Numbered from the stretch's first letter, positions 1 to 6,539 are shown. The stretch: DNA of 15,579 nt from an uncultured candidate division Zixibacteria bacterium (GCA_913009765.1 CAJVYT010000050.1:1-15579), one strand, 5' to 3'. Translations and numbers: made by a program. The notes: a model not told the origin generated them from the sequence alone.

Positions 1-123
1 AATAGGACATGAGTACTAAAGTGTAGTGTTTTGATTTTTTTTTTTTTTCTTTCGTTTTTTTTTTTAATGATACGGCGACCACCGAGATCTACACTCTTTC
101 CCTACACGACGCTCTTCCGATCT
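1..123. other. Illumina P5 adapter plus T-rich read-through tail (artefact)
   Basis: Bases 66-123 match the 58-nt Illumina TruSeq universal (P5) adapter, from AATGATACGGCGACC to the final GCTCTTCCGATCT. Bases 1-65 are low-complexity and T-rich, as expected when a read runs past the adapter end (poly-A on the other strand). None of this is genomic. Genomic sequence starts at 124. The minus-strand reading frame that runs into the adapter gains a false C-terminus (about residues DRKSVV). Confidence 0.97.
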
Positions 124-512
124 AAAATATCCTGACCGATTTCATTAAAATGTCTGAGAGTATCAGAATAAAATTTCACCCAAAAATGAGAATTCTTAAG
201 CATCCCGGGTTGTTCATATCTCTGAAATTCTTCACTGTCTTGCTTGGCAGCATCAATCTTTTGATTCAGATAAGATACAAATTCCGACTTAAAAGAATTG
301 TCGGCAAGCTGTTCACACAAGACAGGTGATAAGCCAATAGTGAGTTTAGGTGAAATACCCTCATCTATAAGCTCATGCAGAATTCTTATAATCGGAAGAT
401 AGGTCTCGCCGGCAGCTTCACACAGCCAGTCAGTTCCATGAGGCCATCGTCCATGAGAGAGTACATAGGGAAGATGGCTATGGAGAACAAATGCAAATGA
501 TCCTTGAGACAT
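124..512 (-). CDS. GH57 family glycoside hydrolase / 1,4-alpha-glucan branching enzyme, N-terminal fragment
   Basis: This is the N-terminal 129 residues of a glycoside hydrolase family 57 protein; the rest is lost at the contig edge. Residues 6-40 carry the family's first conserved region: FAFVLHSHLPYV, then WPHGTDWLCEAAGETYLPI. This form is typical of bacterial GH57 alpha-glucan branching enzymes, which make alpha-1,6 branches in glycogen-like polymers in the cytoplasm. The ATG at 510-512 directly follows the TAA of the upstream DUF3467 gene, and a GAGGAG ribosome-binding site lies inside that gene's last codons, so the two are translationally coupled. Family membership is clear. Branching activity rather than amylase or another GH57 activity is inferred, because the catalytic Glu/Asp regions are missing. 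Confidence 0.85.
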
Positions 513-842
513 TTATTTCTCCTCGTCTTGTTGACCGTTATTTTCAAAACCGATAGATTTGGATGGTTTGTCTATTGAACCGTAGGTTTTAATTTCACCA
601 AACTGTTTTTCGTATTTTTTCAAATTATCTGCCAATGCCTTCTGTAAGAGTTTTGCATGCATTGGGGTCATAATAATTCTTGCCAATACTTTTGACTTAG
701 GCATTCTAGGCATTATACGGGCAAAATCTATGATAATCTCGGTGGGCGAGTGTATCAGCATTGCCAAATTAGCATAGATTCCCTCAGCTTCTTTTTCGCC
801 AAGCTCAATATTGAGTTGTTGTTGTGGTTGTTGTTGGTTCAT
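513..842 (-). CDS. DUF3467 domain-containing protein
   Basis: A 109-residue protein that I recognise as DUF3467. A Gln-rich leader (MNQQQPQQQ) precedes a compact domain, residues about 10-85, containing GIYANLAMLIHSPTEIIIDF and RIIMTPMHAKLLQKAL, the characteristic family segments. The biochemical role of the family is unknown. There is no signal peptide or membrane segment, so it is probably cytoplasmic. It is the first gene of a minus-strand pair, and its TAA touches the ATG of the GH57 gene, giving zero spacing. The start at 842 has an AAAAGG-like ribosome-binding site upstream on the minus strand. The C-terminal tail (about residues 95-109) is polar and probably disordered. Confidence 0.85.
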   Translation of the reverse strand: MNQQQPQQQLNIELGEKEAEGIYANLAMLIHSPTEIIIDFARIMPRMPKSKVLARIIMTPMHAKLLQKALADNLKKYEKQFGEIKTYGSIDKPSKSIGFENNGQQDEEK

Positions 843-887
843 CTTTTGACCTTTTATATTAGTGTGTTATTTTTCTTTTCTATTCAC

Positions 888-916
888 TTGTTATAAGTAA
901 TCCATTTTAATATATT
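888..916 (+). promoter_or_regulatory. Predicted promoter of the heptose kinase gene
   Basis: TTGTTA at 888-893 (-35) and TATATT at 911-916 (-10) are separated by 17 bp. The predicted start of transcription, about 923, lies just ahead of the kinase gene. The same -10 sequence and spacing recur before accC and the dCMP deaminase gene. The 10-mer ACTTGTTATA (886-895) overlaps the -35. Confidence 0.5.
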
Positions 917-961
917 CTCAACCTAAGTCAATTGAATTATGATGAATTTGGAAAGATAAAA

Positions 962-1975
962 ATGCCGATTAAAGCGGAAAGAATTGCCGAATTAACAGAT
1001 AAAATAGGAAATGCCAAAATTCTGATACTTGGCGATATAATGCTTGATGAATATCTATTTGGGCAGGTCAACCGAATTTCTCCTGAAGCACCGGTTCCGG
1101 TTGTTGAGGTTACTTCTGACCGTTTTTTACTTGGTGGTGCTGCCAATGTAGCCGCTAATATCAGAAAACTTGGAGATAAACCGCTTTTACTCGGAGTTGT
1201 CGGTCTTGATGAAGCGTCAGTGAAACTGACTCACCTTTTGAAATCTAAACAAATAAGTTCAGATTATCTTATAAATGATGACAGTCGCCAAACGACACTC
1301 AAAACCCGCGTGATGGCAGGAAATCAACAGATTGTCCGTTATGATCGTGAAAACTGTTATGAATTAAATAACGATACCGAAAAGAAAGTTTTTGCTAAAT
1401 TTGAATCTGTCATAAATGAAATTTCTGCAGTGATAATTTCTGACTACGGCAAAGGTGTTATTTCACTTTCACTTCTTGAAAAAGTTATTGCAATGTGTCG
1501 GGACAAAAATATTTTTGTCGCTGTCGACCCGAAAGAAACTCACTTTCATAATTACAAAAATGTTTCTGTTATTACTCCGAACCATCACGAAGCAGGTTTT
1601 GCTTATGGGCAGCGAATTACATCCGAAAAAGAACTGCTTGAAGTCGGCAACGGACTGCTTGAAAAATTGCAGGCACAGTCAATTTTAATTACTCGAGGAC
1701 CTGATGGTATGTCATTGTTTCGAGAGAATAGTGAACCAACTCATATTCCTACTTTTGCCAAAAAAGTATTCGATGTTACCGGAGCAGGTGATACAGTGAT
1801 TGCGACTTTTGTTTCATCTGTGTGTGCAGGAGCAGAACTCTCAGAGGCAGCTATTATTGCCAATGCCGGAGCAGGGATTACTGTCGGTGAAGTCGGTACC
1901 GCATCGGTTACACCGGAACTGCTCAAACAGGAACTATATCGTAATATCAAAGATGGTAATTTAGTCAAAAACTGA
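962..1975 (+). CDS. rfaE1: D-glycero-beta-D-manno-heptose-7-phosphate kinase (RfaE1/HldA type)
   Basis: A PfkB/ribokinase-family kinase of 337 residues. It phosphorylates heptose 7-phosphate at C1 on the way to ADP-heptose for LPS inner core. Family marks are GDIMLDEYLFG and NRISPEAPVPVVEV (residues 24-50), the FLLGGAANVAANI substrate-loop region (55-68), SDYGKGV, and the PfkB signature DVTGAGDTV near 271-279 with the catalytic Asp about residue 277. A longer TTG start at 932 is possible. I chose ATG 962 because GGAAAG at 950-955 gives a proper ribosome-binding site, and no such site precedes 932. The adenylyltransferase gene follows 9 bp later. In E. coli both activities are fused in HldE; here they are separate proteins. 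Confidence 0.9.
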   Translation: MPIKAERIAELTDKIGNAKILILGDIMLDEYLFGQVNRISPEAPVPVVEVTSDRFLLGGAANVAANIRKLGDKPLLLGVVGLDEASVKLTHLLKSKQISSDYLINDDSRQTTLKTRVMAGNQQIVRYDRENCYELNNDTEKKVFAKFESVINEISAVIISDYGKGVISLSLLEKVIAMCRDKNIFVAVDPKETHFHNYKNVSVITPNHHEAGFAYGQRITSEKELLEVGNGLLEKLQAQSILITRGPDGMSLFRENSEPTHIPTFAKKVFDVTGAGDTVIATFVSSVCAGAELSEAAIIANAGAGITVGEVGTASVTPELLKQELYRNIKDGNLVKN

Positions 1976-1984
1976 TTTACGTGT

Positions 1985-2452
1985 ATGAAAAAGAATCTTC
2001 TAAAAAAAACTCAGCTTCCAAAACTTTTAAAAAAACTCAAAAGACAAAAACAAAAAATAGTTTTCACCAATGGTGTGTTTGATATTTTGCATCGAGGGCA
2101 TGTTGAATATCTTGCCAAAGCAAAATCTTTTGGTGATGTTTTGATACTCGGTCTTAATTCCGATGCTTCAGTACGTCGACTCAAAGGGAAGAACCGCCCC
2201 ATTAACAAGCAGATTGATAGAGCAATAGTTTTGCTTGCTTTGGAATCGGTCGACTATGTTATTATATTTTCTCAAGATACTCCTTTAAAACTTATAGAGT
2301 CTATAAAGCCGGATGTACTTGTCAAAGGTGCCGATTACAAAATTACAGAAATTGTCGGCAGTGAGTTTGTGTTGTCGCATGGCGGAGAAGTTAAGAGAGT
2401 TAAGCTTACCAAAGGTCGTTCGACCAGCAATACAATTAAAAAAATAAAATAG
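1985..2452 (+). CDS. rfaE2: D-glycero-beta-D-manno-heptose 1-phosphate adenylyltransferase (RfaE2/HldC type)
   Basis: A 155-residue nucleotidyltransferase of the cytidylyltransferase-like superfamily. It attaches AMP to heptose 1-phosphate to give ADP-heptose. It shows VFTNGVFDILHRGHVEYL with the catalytic HxGH motif as HRGH (residues 36-39), the GLNSDASVRRLKG segment, VLVKGADY, and the C-terminal nucleotide-binding GRSTSNTI (144-151). The Lys-rich N-terminus (about 25 residues) is extended compared with the HldE domain. No clear ribosome-binding site precedes ATG 1985, so translation probably depends on the kinase gene that ends 9 bp upstream. Together the two genes complete two late steps of the pathway. 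No gmhA or gmhB isomerase/phosphatase gene is in the window. Confidence 0.92.
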   Translation: MKKNLLKKTQLPKLLKKLKRQKQKIVFTNGVFDILHRGHVEYLAKAKSFGDVLILGLNSDASVRRLKGKNRPINKQIDRAIVLLALESVDYVIIFSQDTPLKLIESIKPDVLVKGADYKITEIVGSEFVLSHGGEVKRVKLTKGRSTSNTIKKIK

Positions 2453-2462
2453 CTATTACAGT

Positions 2463-2487
2463 GTTCAGGCATGTCTGAATCTTTTTT
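2463..2487 (+). terminator. Rho-independent terminator after rfaE2
   Basis: A short hairpin, TTCAGG-CATG-TCTGAA (2464-2479, with one G-T pair), is followed by C and six T (2482-2487), 11 nt after the stop codon of the adenylyltransferase gene. The stem is short, but the position and T-run fit. Confidence 0.6.
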
Positions 2488-2505
2488 AAACAGAAATCTT
2501 AGAGA

Positions 2506-2523
2506 AACTATAGTTTTATAGTT
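2506..2523. promoter_or_regulatory. Palindromic operator candidate at the cytochrome-porin promoter
   Basis: A perfect inverted repeat, AACTATA-N4-TATAGTT. Its last two bases are the first two of the -35 hexamer TTGACA (2522-2527), so a bound protein would block RNA polymerase. The regulator is unknown. Confidence 0.4.
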
Positions 2524-2551
2524 GACAGAGGGTTATGTTTTTTGCTATTTA
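2522..2551 (+). promoter_or_regulatory. Predicted sigma70-type promoter of the cytochrome-porin gene
   Basis: A consensus -35 TTGACA (2522-2527) and an extended -10, TG-C-TATTTA (2543-2551), are 18 bp apart. It would give a leader of about 120 nt ahead of ATG 2681. The promoter lies downstream of the rfaE2 terminator, so the cytochrome gene is an independent unit. Confidence 0.55.
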
Positions 2552-2680
2552 GATAAAAAATGAGCAATAAGGTCTTATTACTATTAGGTAAGATTTAAAC
2601 TATTAATAAATAAGGAGATAATAAATAATAAAGAGAAGCAGGGAGACAATTAATAACAAAAGTAGTTAAGGAGTAAATGG

Positions 2681-3946
2681 ATGAAAGAACATCTAATGAA
2701 AATTATGGTACTAACAGGAATCGCAATTCTGTGTTCTTTGGTAGTTATCCCAGTAGAGCAGATTGAGGCTATGCCTAATTTTGCCCGTCAGTATGGAACA
2801 ACTTGTTCTCATTGTCATACCATTGTGCCACGTTTGAATCGTACAGGATATGAGTTTAGAAGAGCCGGATATAGAATGCCGAGTGAAATTGGAGAAATTA
2901 GAGAATTTGAGAAAAATCGTGATGAGTTTGATTATACTTCAGGAAATTATTTTGCTGCTCGTCTCCAAATGAACGCTTCTTATAAATCAACAGATATGGG
3001 TTCAGGTCCAACAACCGATGTTTCTAAAATTGAGTTTAAAGAGTTTACCTTGTATCCACTTACAGGTGGTTTTTTAGGTAATTGGGCTTCATTGGCTGAA
3101 ATTAGTGGTTCAACTGATGAGTTAGAAGTAGAAAACGGATATTTGCGTTACGTAACCGGAGATGATAATACTTTCTGGCAAGTACGCGGTGGCTTATTCC
3201 ACCCATTTGAAGGTTATGGTGCTTCTGACAGACCTCTTGGTTTGTCTCGTCCTTTAATTCAATCACAGAAAACTACTAACTCCAACGGAGACGTGAATGG
3301 ATGGCACCCTTGGGGATTTGACCAAACAGGTTTAGAAGCCGGTGTGTCTCATCAGAATTCTTCTATCTCTTTTACTGTTCTCAACGGTCTTATGGATAAC
3401 GCAGAAGACCCGGCTCAGGGCGGTGCTTTGAGCAAATCTGCCGGAAGTCCTACTGAAAACAGTATGGATTTTCAGGTTTTTGCCAATCAGTTTATCGGTA
3501 CTATAAATGCTGCCGTTTCTGCTTATTATTATAACGGTCGGATTGCACTTAGTCCAAGTGATACTATTCCTTTGGCACAGAACGATTTCCAACGCTATGC
3601 TGTATATATAACTATTCCACTCAATACGGCTCAACTGATGGGTGCTTATTCAGGTGGATCTGATACTTATACCGCGACAGATGCCAGCATAAACAATTCG
3701 GGTATGTTTATCGAGTTGGACAATTACTTTAGTCCTAAATTTGGTTCTGGGATCCGTTATGATTCCTTTGACCCTTCTGATATTGCTGACAATGATGTTT
3801 CTTCGGCATTTTCTGTGTTTGCAAATGCTCCATTAAACAATGGTGTACAGTTTATTGTTGAATACAAATATATGAAAACAGAGATGGGAGCAAACCCTGA
3901 CAAAACAACAAATTCTATTAACTTGAGATCTATTTATATTTTCTAA
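2681..3946 (+). CDS. Fused mono-haem cytochrome c / outer-membrane porin (Cyc2-like)
   Basis: A 421-residue secreted protein with three parts. A signal peptide covers about residues 1-30 (cleavage probably after IEA). A short haem-binding segment follows, MPNFARQYGTTCSHCH, with the CxxCH site at residues 42-46, then PRLNRTGYEFRRAGYRMP. The remaining 340 or so residues alternate polar and hydrophobic stretches rich in Gly, Asn, Ser and aromatics, as in a beta-barrel. It ends NLRSIYIF, with the terminal Phe typical of outer-membrane proteins folded by BAM. A single N-terminal haem plus a barrel of this length, and the FARQxG-CxxCH-P-L order, match fused cytochrome-porins such as the iron oxidase Cyc2. 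The donor or acceptor cannot be read from sequence, and porins of this class also occur outside known iron oxidisers. AAGGAG at 2668-2673 fixes the start. Single-gene unit with its own promoter and terminator. Confidence 0.75.
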   Translation: MKEHLMKIMVLTGIAILCSLVVIPVEQIEAMPNFARQYGTTCSHCHTIVPRLNRTGYEFRRAGYRMPSEIGEIREFEKNRDEFDYTSGNYFAARLQMNASYKSTDMGSGPTTDVSKIEFKEFTLYPLTGGFLGNWASLAEISGSTDELEVENGYLRYVTGDDNTFWQVRGGLFHPFEGYGASDRPLGLSRPLIQSQKTTNSNGDVNGWHPWGFDQTGLEAGVSHQNSSISFTVLNGLMDNAEDPAQGGALSKSAGSPTENSMDFQVFANQFIGTINAAVSAYYYNGRIALSPSDTIPLAQNDFQRYAVYITIPLNTAQLMGAYSGGSDTYTATDASINNSGMFIELDNYFSPKFGSGIRYDSFDPSDIADNDVSSAFSVFANAPLNNGVQFIVEYKYMKTEMGANPDKTTNSINLRSIYIF

Positions 3947-3977
3947 GTTAAAAACTATTTTGATTTTGATGTAACTT

Positions 3978-4007
3978 AAAAGCCTATCCATTTGTGGATA
4001 GGCTTTT
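3978..4007. terminator. Strong, probably bidirectional terminator after the cytochrome-porin gene
   Basis: A perfect 13-bp stem, AAAAGCCTATCCA-TTTG-TGGATAGGCTTTT, starts 31 nt after the stop codon. The A-run on the left and T-run on the right would end transcription in both directions. Confidence 0.9.
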
Positions 4008-4100
4008 ATTGTTGAGTCCATATAGCACAACAATATAAATATTATGTTCTAAAAGAAAAATGAAAATTTGGTTGTTTTGTCCAGCCTGTTTTATGGGGGG

Positions 4101-4368
4101 ATAGATTTGTCGGACTGTTGGATGCTAAAGCTGATAGGAAAACAAACAATTTGAGAATTCATAAAAAATGCAATAAAAAAAGCCGCTGTCCGTTCATCAC
4201 GGGAACCGAAGCGCCCATGACGGGGGAGGGAAGTTAGGACAACGGCGATATCTTATTTTTAATATATAACAAGTATCAAAATCTATTTGTCATAGATTTG
4301 TCTAAATTATAGACAAATTCTAACTGTTTAATTCTATGCAAAACCATAAATTAAAGGCAGACAAATAG
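4101..4368. repeat. Cluster of five ATTTGTC / GACAAAT heptamers
   Basis: Direct copies of ATTTGTC lie at 4105-4111, 4285-4291 and 4296-4302; inverted copies lie at 4312-4318 and 4360-4366. Two nested dyads result: ATTTGTCTA-N5-TAGACAAAT (4296-4318), and CTATTTGTC (4283-4291) with GACAAATAG (4360-4368). The 11-mer ATAGATTTGTC occurs at both 4101-4111 and 4292-4302. This looks like a multi-site operator. Confidence 0.55.
4175..4246 (-). ncRNA. Candidate structured small RNA with intrinsic terminator
   Basis: On the minus strand an outer stem, GCCGTTGTCC (4246-4237) with GGACAGCGGC (4191-4182), pairs over 10 bp with one G-U, then runs straight into seven T (4181-4175). Inside is a second hairpin (4221-4196) of about 10 pairs closed by a C-UUCG-G tetraloop, and a C-rich single-stranded stretch, TAACTTCCCTCCCCC. 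On the plus strand the outer stem has a C-A mismatch and no T-run, so the minus strand is favoured. A possible promoter is TTGATA (4279-4274) and TAAGAT (4255-4250), 18 bp apart. I match it to no known RNA family. No gene follows on this strand before the bidirectional terminator, so it is not an obvious leader. Confidence 0.5.
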
Positions 4369-4425
4369 TACGTAAATATAATACGAGAGTCAATAGAAAA
4401 TAGTTGTTTTTATAACTTTTTTTAG

Positions 4426-4438
4426 GTGAAACTTTCAC
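4426..4438. promoter_or_regulatory. Perfect palindrome GTGAAA-C-TTTCAC abutting the dCMP deaminase promoter
   Basis: A 13-nt perfect dyad ends one base before the predicted -35 (4439-4444) of the deaminase promoter. An operator is plausible; the binding protein is unknown. Confidence 0.35.
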
Positions 4439-4467
4439 TTTTCATTTACAAAAAACAGATGTATATT
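4439..4467 (+). promoter_or_regulatory. Predicted promoter giving a near-leaderless dCMP deaminase mRNA
   Basis: TTTTCA (4439-4444) and TATATT (4462-4467) are 17 bp apart. The -10 ends only 8 nt before ATG 4476, so transcription would start at or next to the start codon. This fits the absence of a ribosome-binding site there. Confidence 0.4.
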
Positions 4468-4475
4468 CAGCTATT

Positions 4476-4976
4476 ATGAAAACTAAAAGAACAGATTATA
4501 TCAACTGGGATGAGTATTTTATGGCGATTGCTCAACTTTCTGCCAAAAGGTCCAAAGACCCCTCTACCCAAGTGGGTGCCTGCATAGTAAATAGCAAAAA
4601 GCGGATAATCGGTATCGGGTATAATGGTTTTCCTATCGGATGCTCAGATGACCTGCTTCCTTGGGATAGAGAAGGTGACTATTTAGAGACCAAATATCCG
4701 TATGTTTGCCATGCCGAGATGAACGCTATAACAAATTCCTCAAATAAAATGCAGCTTGAGGGAGCGGCGATTTATGTTTCTTTATTCCCCTGTAATGAGT
4801 GTGCAAAACTGATTGTCCAAGTCGGTATCAAAGAGGTTGTTTTTCTTTCGGATAAATATGCTGATGCCGATGTTTTTAAAGCATCTCGCAAAATATTTGA
4901 TATGGCGGGGGTCAGACTCAGGCAGTTAGTACCGAAGACAAAAGAAATTCTACTCAAATTGAATAATAATTTATAA
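4476..4976 (+). CDS. Deoxycytidylate (dCMP) deaminase
   Basis: A zinc-dependent cytidine/dCMP deaminase family enzyme of 166 residues that converts dCMP to dUMP for thymidylate synthesis in the cytoplasm. The zinc and catalytic residues are complete: CHAEMNAI (residues 78-85; His79 ligand, Glu81 proton shuttle) and PCNECAK (105-111; Cys106 and Cys109 ligands). Upstream, [17 protein letters not shown] and [15 protein letters not shown] are the usual dCMP deaminase segments, which separate it from tRNA adenosine or riboflavin deaminases. Length is normal for the ComEB/Dcd type. No ribosome-binding site precedes ATG 4476; the sequence AGCTATTATG there is shared with the TPR gene start at 10013. 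The gene stands between the regulatory region upstream and glnA downstream, which has its own promoter. Confidence 0.92.
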   Translation: MKTKRTDYINWDEYFMAIAQLSAKRSKDPSTQVGACIVNSKKRIIGIGYNGFPIGCSDDLLPWDREGDYLETKYPYVCHAEMNAITNSSNKMQLEGAAIYVSLFPCNECAKLIVQVGIKEVVFLSDKYADADVFKASRKIFDMAGVRLRQLVPKTKEILLKLNNNL

Positions 4977-5001
4977 GTTTTAAATTTATGTAATATTATT
5001 A

Positions 5002-5029
5002 TTGTGTTTCATTCTTTATAGATTATAAT
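5002..5029 (+). promoter_or_regulatory. Predicted glnA promoter
   Basis: TTGTGT (5002-5007) and a consensus TATAAT (5024-5029), 16 bp apart, would start transcription near 5036, leaving a leader of about 46 nt before glnA. I see no clear nitrogen-regulator operator here. Confidence 0.5.
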
Positions 5030-5081
5030 AGTCGCTTATTAGGAAAAAAGAAATTGTATATATTCGACTGAGGAGCCAAAA

Positions 5082-6407
5082 ATGACCAAAACAAAAGAAG
5101 ATATTTTAAGGATGATCGACGAAGCAGGTGTTCGCTACATCAGGCTTTGTTTTACAGATATTTTAGGACAAATAAAAGGGATGTCTATTACTCGTTCTGA
5201 AATAGAACAAGTTATGGATGAAGGGCAGGGATTTGATGGGTCATCAGTTGAAGGTTTTGCACGTATTGAGGAATCAGATTTGATGGCTATGCCGGATCCT
5301 CGAACTTTTCGTATTATTCCGTGGGAAATAGCCGGTGAAAAAGTTGCGATGATGTTCTGTGATATTACCTATCCTGACGGTACTCCCTATGCAGGCGATC
5401 CTCGCTGGGTTCTCAAAAAGAATCTACAAAAACTTGAAGATAAAGGCTGGACATGTTTTGTCGGTCCAGAACTTGAGTATTTCTATTTTGAAAATGACAG
5501 TGAACCAAAAACCATAGATAAAGCCGGATATTTTGACTACGGAACGGTTGATAAAGGAACCCAAGTCCGAAAACGTACGGTCAATGCTCTTGAGGCAATA
5601 GATATTCCGGTCGAATGTTCACATCATGAAGTTGCCCACTCTCAGCATGAAATTGATTTAAAATATCAAGAGGCACTTGTTATGGGTGACTTTGCACAAA
5701 TTTATAAATTCATTGTCAAAGAAATTGCTTTGGAAAATGGTCTCTATGCGACCTTTATGCCAAAACCTATATTTGGACAAAACGGTTCCGGTATGCATTG
5801 TCATATTTCTCTTTTTGAAGGGGACAAAAATCTGTTTTTTGATAAAAAAGGCGAATACAATCTCTCGAAAATAGGACGTCAATTTACCGCCGGTGTTCTA
5901 AAATATATTAAAGAATTTACTCTCATTACAAACCAGTGGGTTAATTCGTACAAACGCTTAGTTCCCGGATATGAAGCACCGGTTTATATAGGTTGGGGAC
6001 GACGTAACCGTTCATCTATGATTCGGGTGCCTATGTATCGTGTCGGTAAAGAAAAAGCGACCCGTATAGAACTTCGTTCGCCCGACCCGGCTGCCAACCC
6101 ATATCTTACATTTACGATGTTATTAGCAGCAGGAATGAAAGGTATCGAAGACCAGTTAGAACTGACAGCACCTATTGAAGATAATATTTTTGGTATGACA
6201 GATCTGGAAAAAGCTGACTTACATATTGATACTCTTCCTAACTCACTTGAAAATGCTATTGTTGCATTTGAAAATTCCGAACTTGCCAAAGAAACTTTGG
6301 GCGAACATATCCATGCCAAACTTATTGAAAATAAAAAATTGGAATGGGATGAATACCGTATTCACGTCAGTCAATTTGAAAACGACAAGTATTTAGGTAT
6401 GTTATAA
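5082..6407 (+). CDS. glnA: Type I glutamine synthetase (GSI-alpha-like)
   Basis: A 441-residue glutamine synthetase joining ammonia to glutamate with ATP; cytoplasmic dodecamer in this family. Visible motifs: the beta-grasp N-domain with FDGSSVEGFARIEESD (residues 51-66), metal ligands in GPELEYFYF (Glu130, Glu132), the ATP/glutamate region NGSGMHCHISLF (234-245), the flap-containing KRLVPGYEAPVYIGW (291-305, Glu298), and RIELRSPDPAANPY (328-341). Length is about 30 residues below adenylylated GSI-beta enzymes, and the tyrosine adenylylation loop near the C-terminus is absent. Control is therefore more likely by feedback or transcription than by adenylylation (inference). GAGGAG at 5070-5075, 6 nt before the ATG, fixes the start. 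It is a single-gene unit, with a TetR gene 247 nt further on. Confidence 0.96.
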   Translation: MTKTKEDILRMIDEAGVRYIRLCFTDILGQIKGMSITRSEIEQVMDEGQGFDGSSVEGFARIEESDLMAMPDPRTFRIIPWEIAGEKVAMMFCDITYPDGTPYAGDPRWVLKKNLQKLEDKGWTCFVGPELEYFYFENDSEPKTIDKAGYFDYGTVDKGTQVRKRTVNALEAIDIPVECSHHEVAHSQHEIDLKYQEALVMGDFAQIYKFIVKEIALENGLYATFMPKPIFGQNGSGMHCHISLFEGDKNLFFDKKGEYNLSKIGRQFTAGVLKYIKEFTLITNQWVNSYKRLVPGYEAPVYIGWGRRNRSSMIRVPMYRVGKEKATRIELRSPDPAANPYLTFTMLLAAGMKGIEDQLELTAPIEDNIFGMTDLEKADLHIDTLPNSLENAIVAFENSELAKETLGEHIHAKLIENKKLEWDEYRIHVSQFENDKYLGML

Positions 6408-6447
6408 GTAATAGCTTTCAAGCAATTATTTTGTAAAAAGAATAGCA

Positions 6448-6477
6448 TGTCAGTCCGCCGAGGCGGAATTCCTGACA
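6448..6477. repeat. REP-like GC-rich palindrome after glnA
   Basis: A two-part dyad: inner TCCGCC-GA-GGCGGA (6454-6467) within outer TGTCAG (6448-6453) and CTGACA (6472-6477). It is much more GC-rich than its surroundings and has no T-run after it, so it is not a standard terminator. It shares GGCGGAA and CTGACA with the element at 9832-9882, which suggests a dispersed intergenic repeat family. Confidence 0.5.
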
Positions 6478-6506
6478 ATTAATGAATAACACTCCTACAT
6501 TCTTTG

Positions 6507-6539
6507 ATGTATTGGTGCTGTAATACATTGTTATACAAT
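6507..6539. promoter_or_regulatory. Overlapping dyads upstream of the TetR gene
   Basis: ATGTATT (6507-6513) pairs with AATACAT (6522-6528), and this runs into a second palindrome, ATTGT-TAT-ACAAT (6527-6539). It may be an operator or simply a hairpin between glnA and the TetR gene. A weak promoter follows: TTGAAA at 6583-6588 and TATATA at 6608-6613, 19 bp apart. Confidence 0.25.

Larger units (their letters stand above)
4008..4475. other. Gene-free region with regulatory content
   Basis: 468 nt lie between the cytochrome terminator and the dCMP deaminase gene. I see no credible protein gene. It holds a candidate minus-strand small RNA (4175-4246), five copies of ATTTGTC or its complement (4105-4366), and a palindrome next to the deaminase promoter (4426-4438). 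The rest (4008-4100, 4112-4174 and 4369-4425) shows no structure I can name. Confidence 0.7.

Noticed and set aside
1..65. T-rich start as a biological T-tract or terminator
   Set aside because: It lies outside the P5 adapter, so it is a read-through artefact.
932..961. TTG start at 932 for the heptose kinase
   Set aside because: No ribosome-binding site precedes it; ATG 962 has GGAAAG 6 nt upstream and gives the normal family length.
4175..4246. Known riboswitch or SRP/4.5S RNA
   Set aside because: I could not find the conserved cores of the cobalamin, TPP, c-di-GMP or fluoride riboswitches, nor the SRP GGUCAGG-GGAAGG-AGCAGCC pattern.
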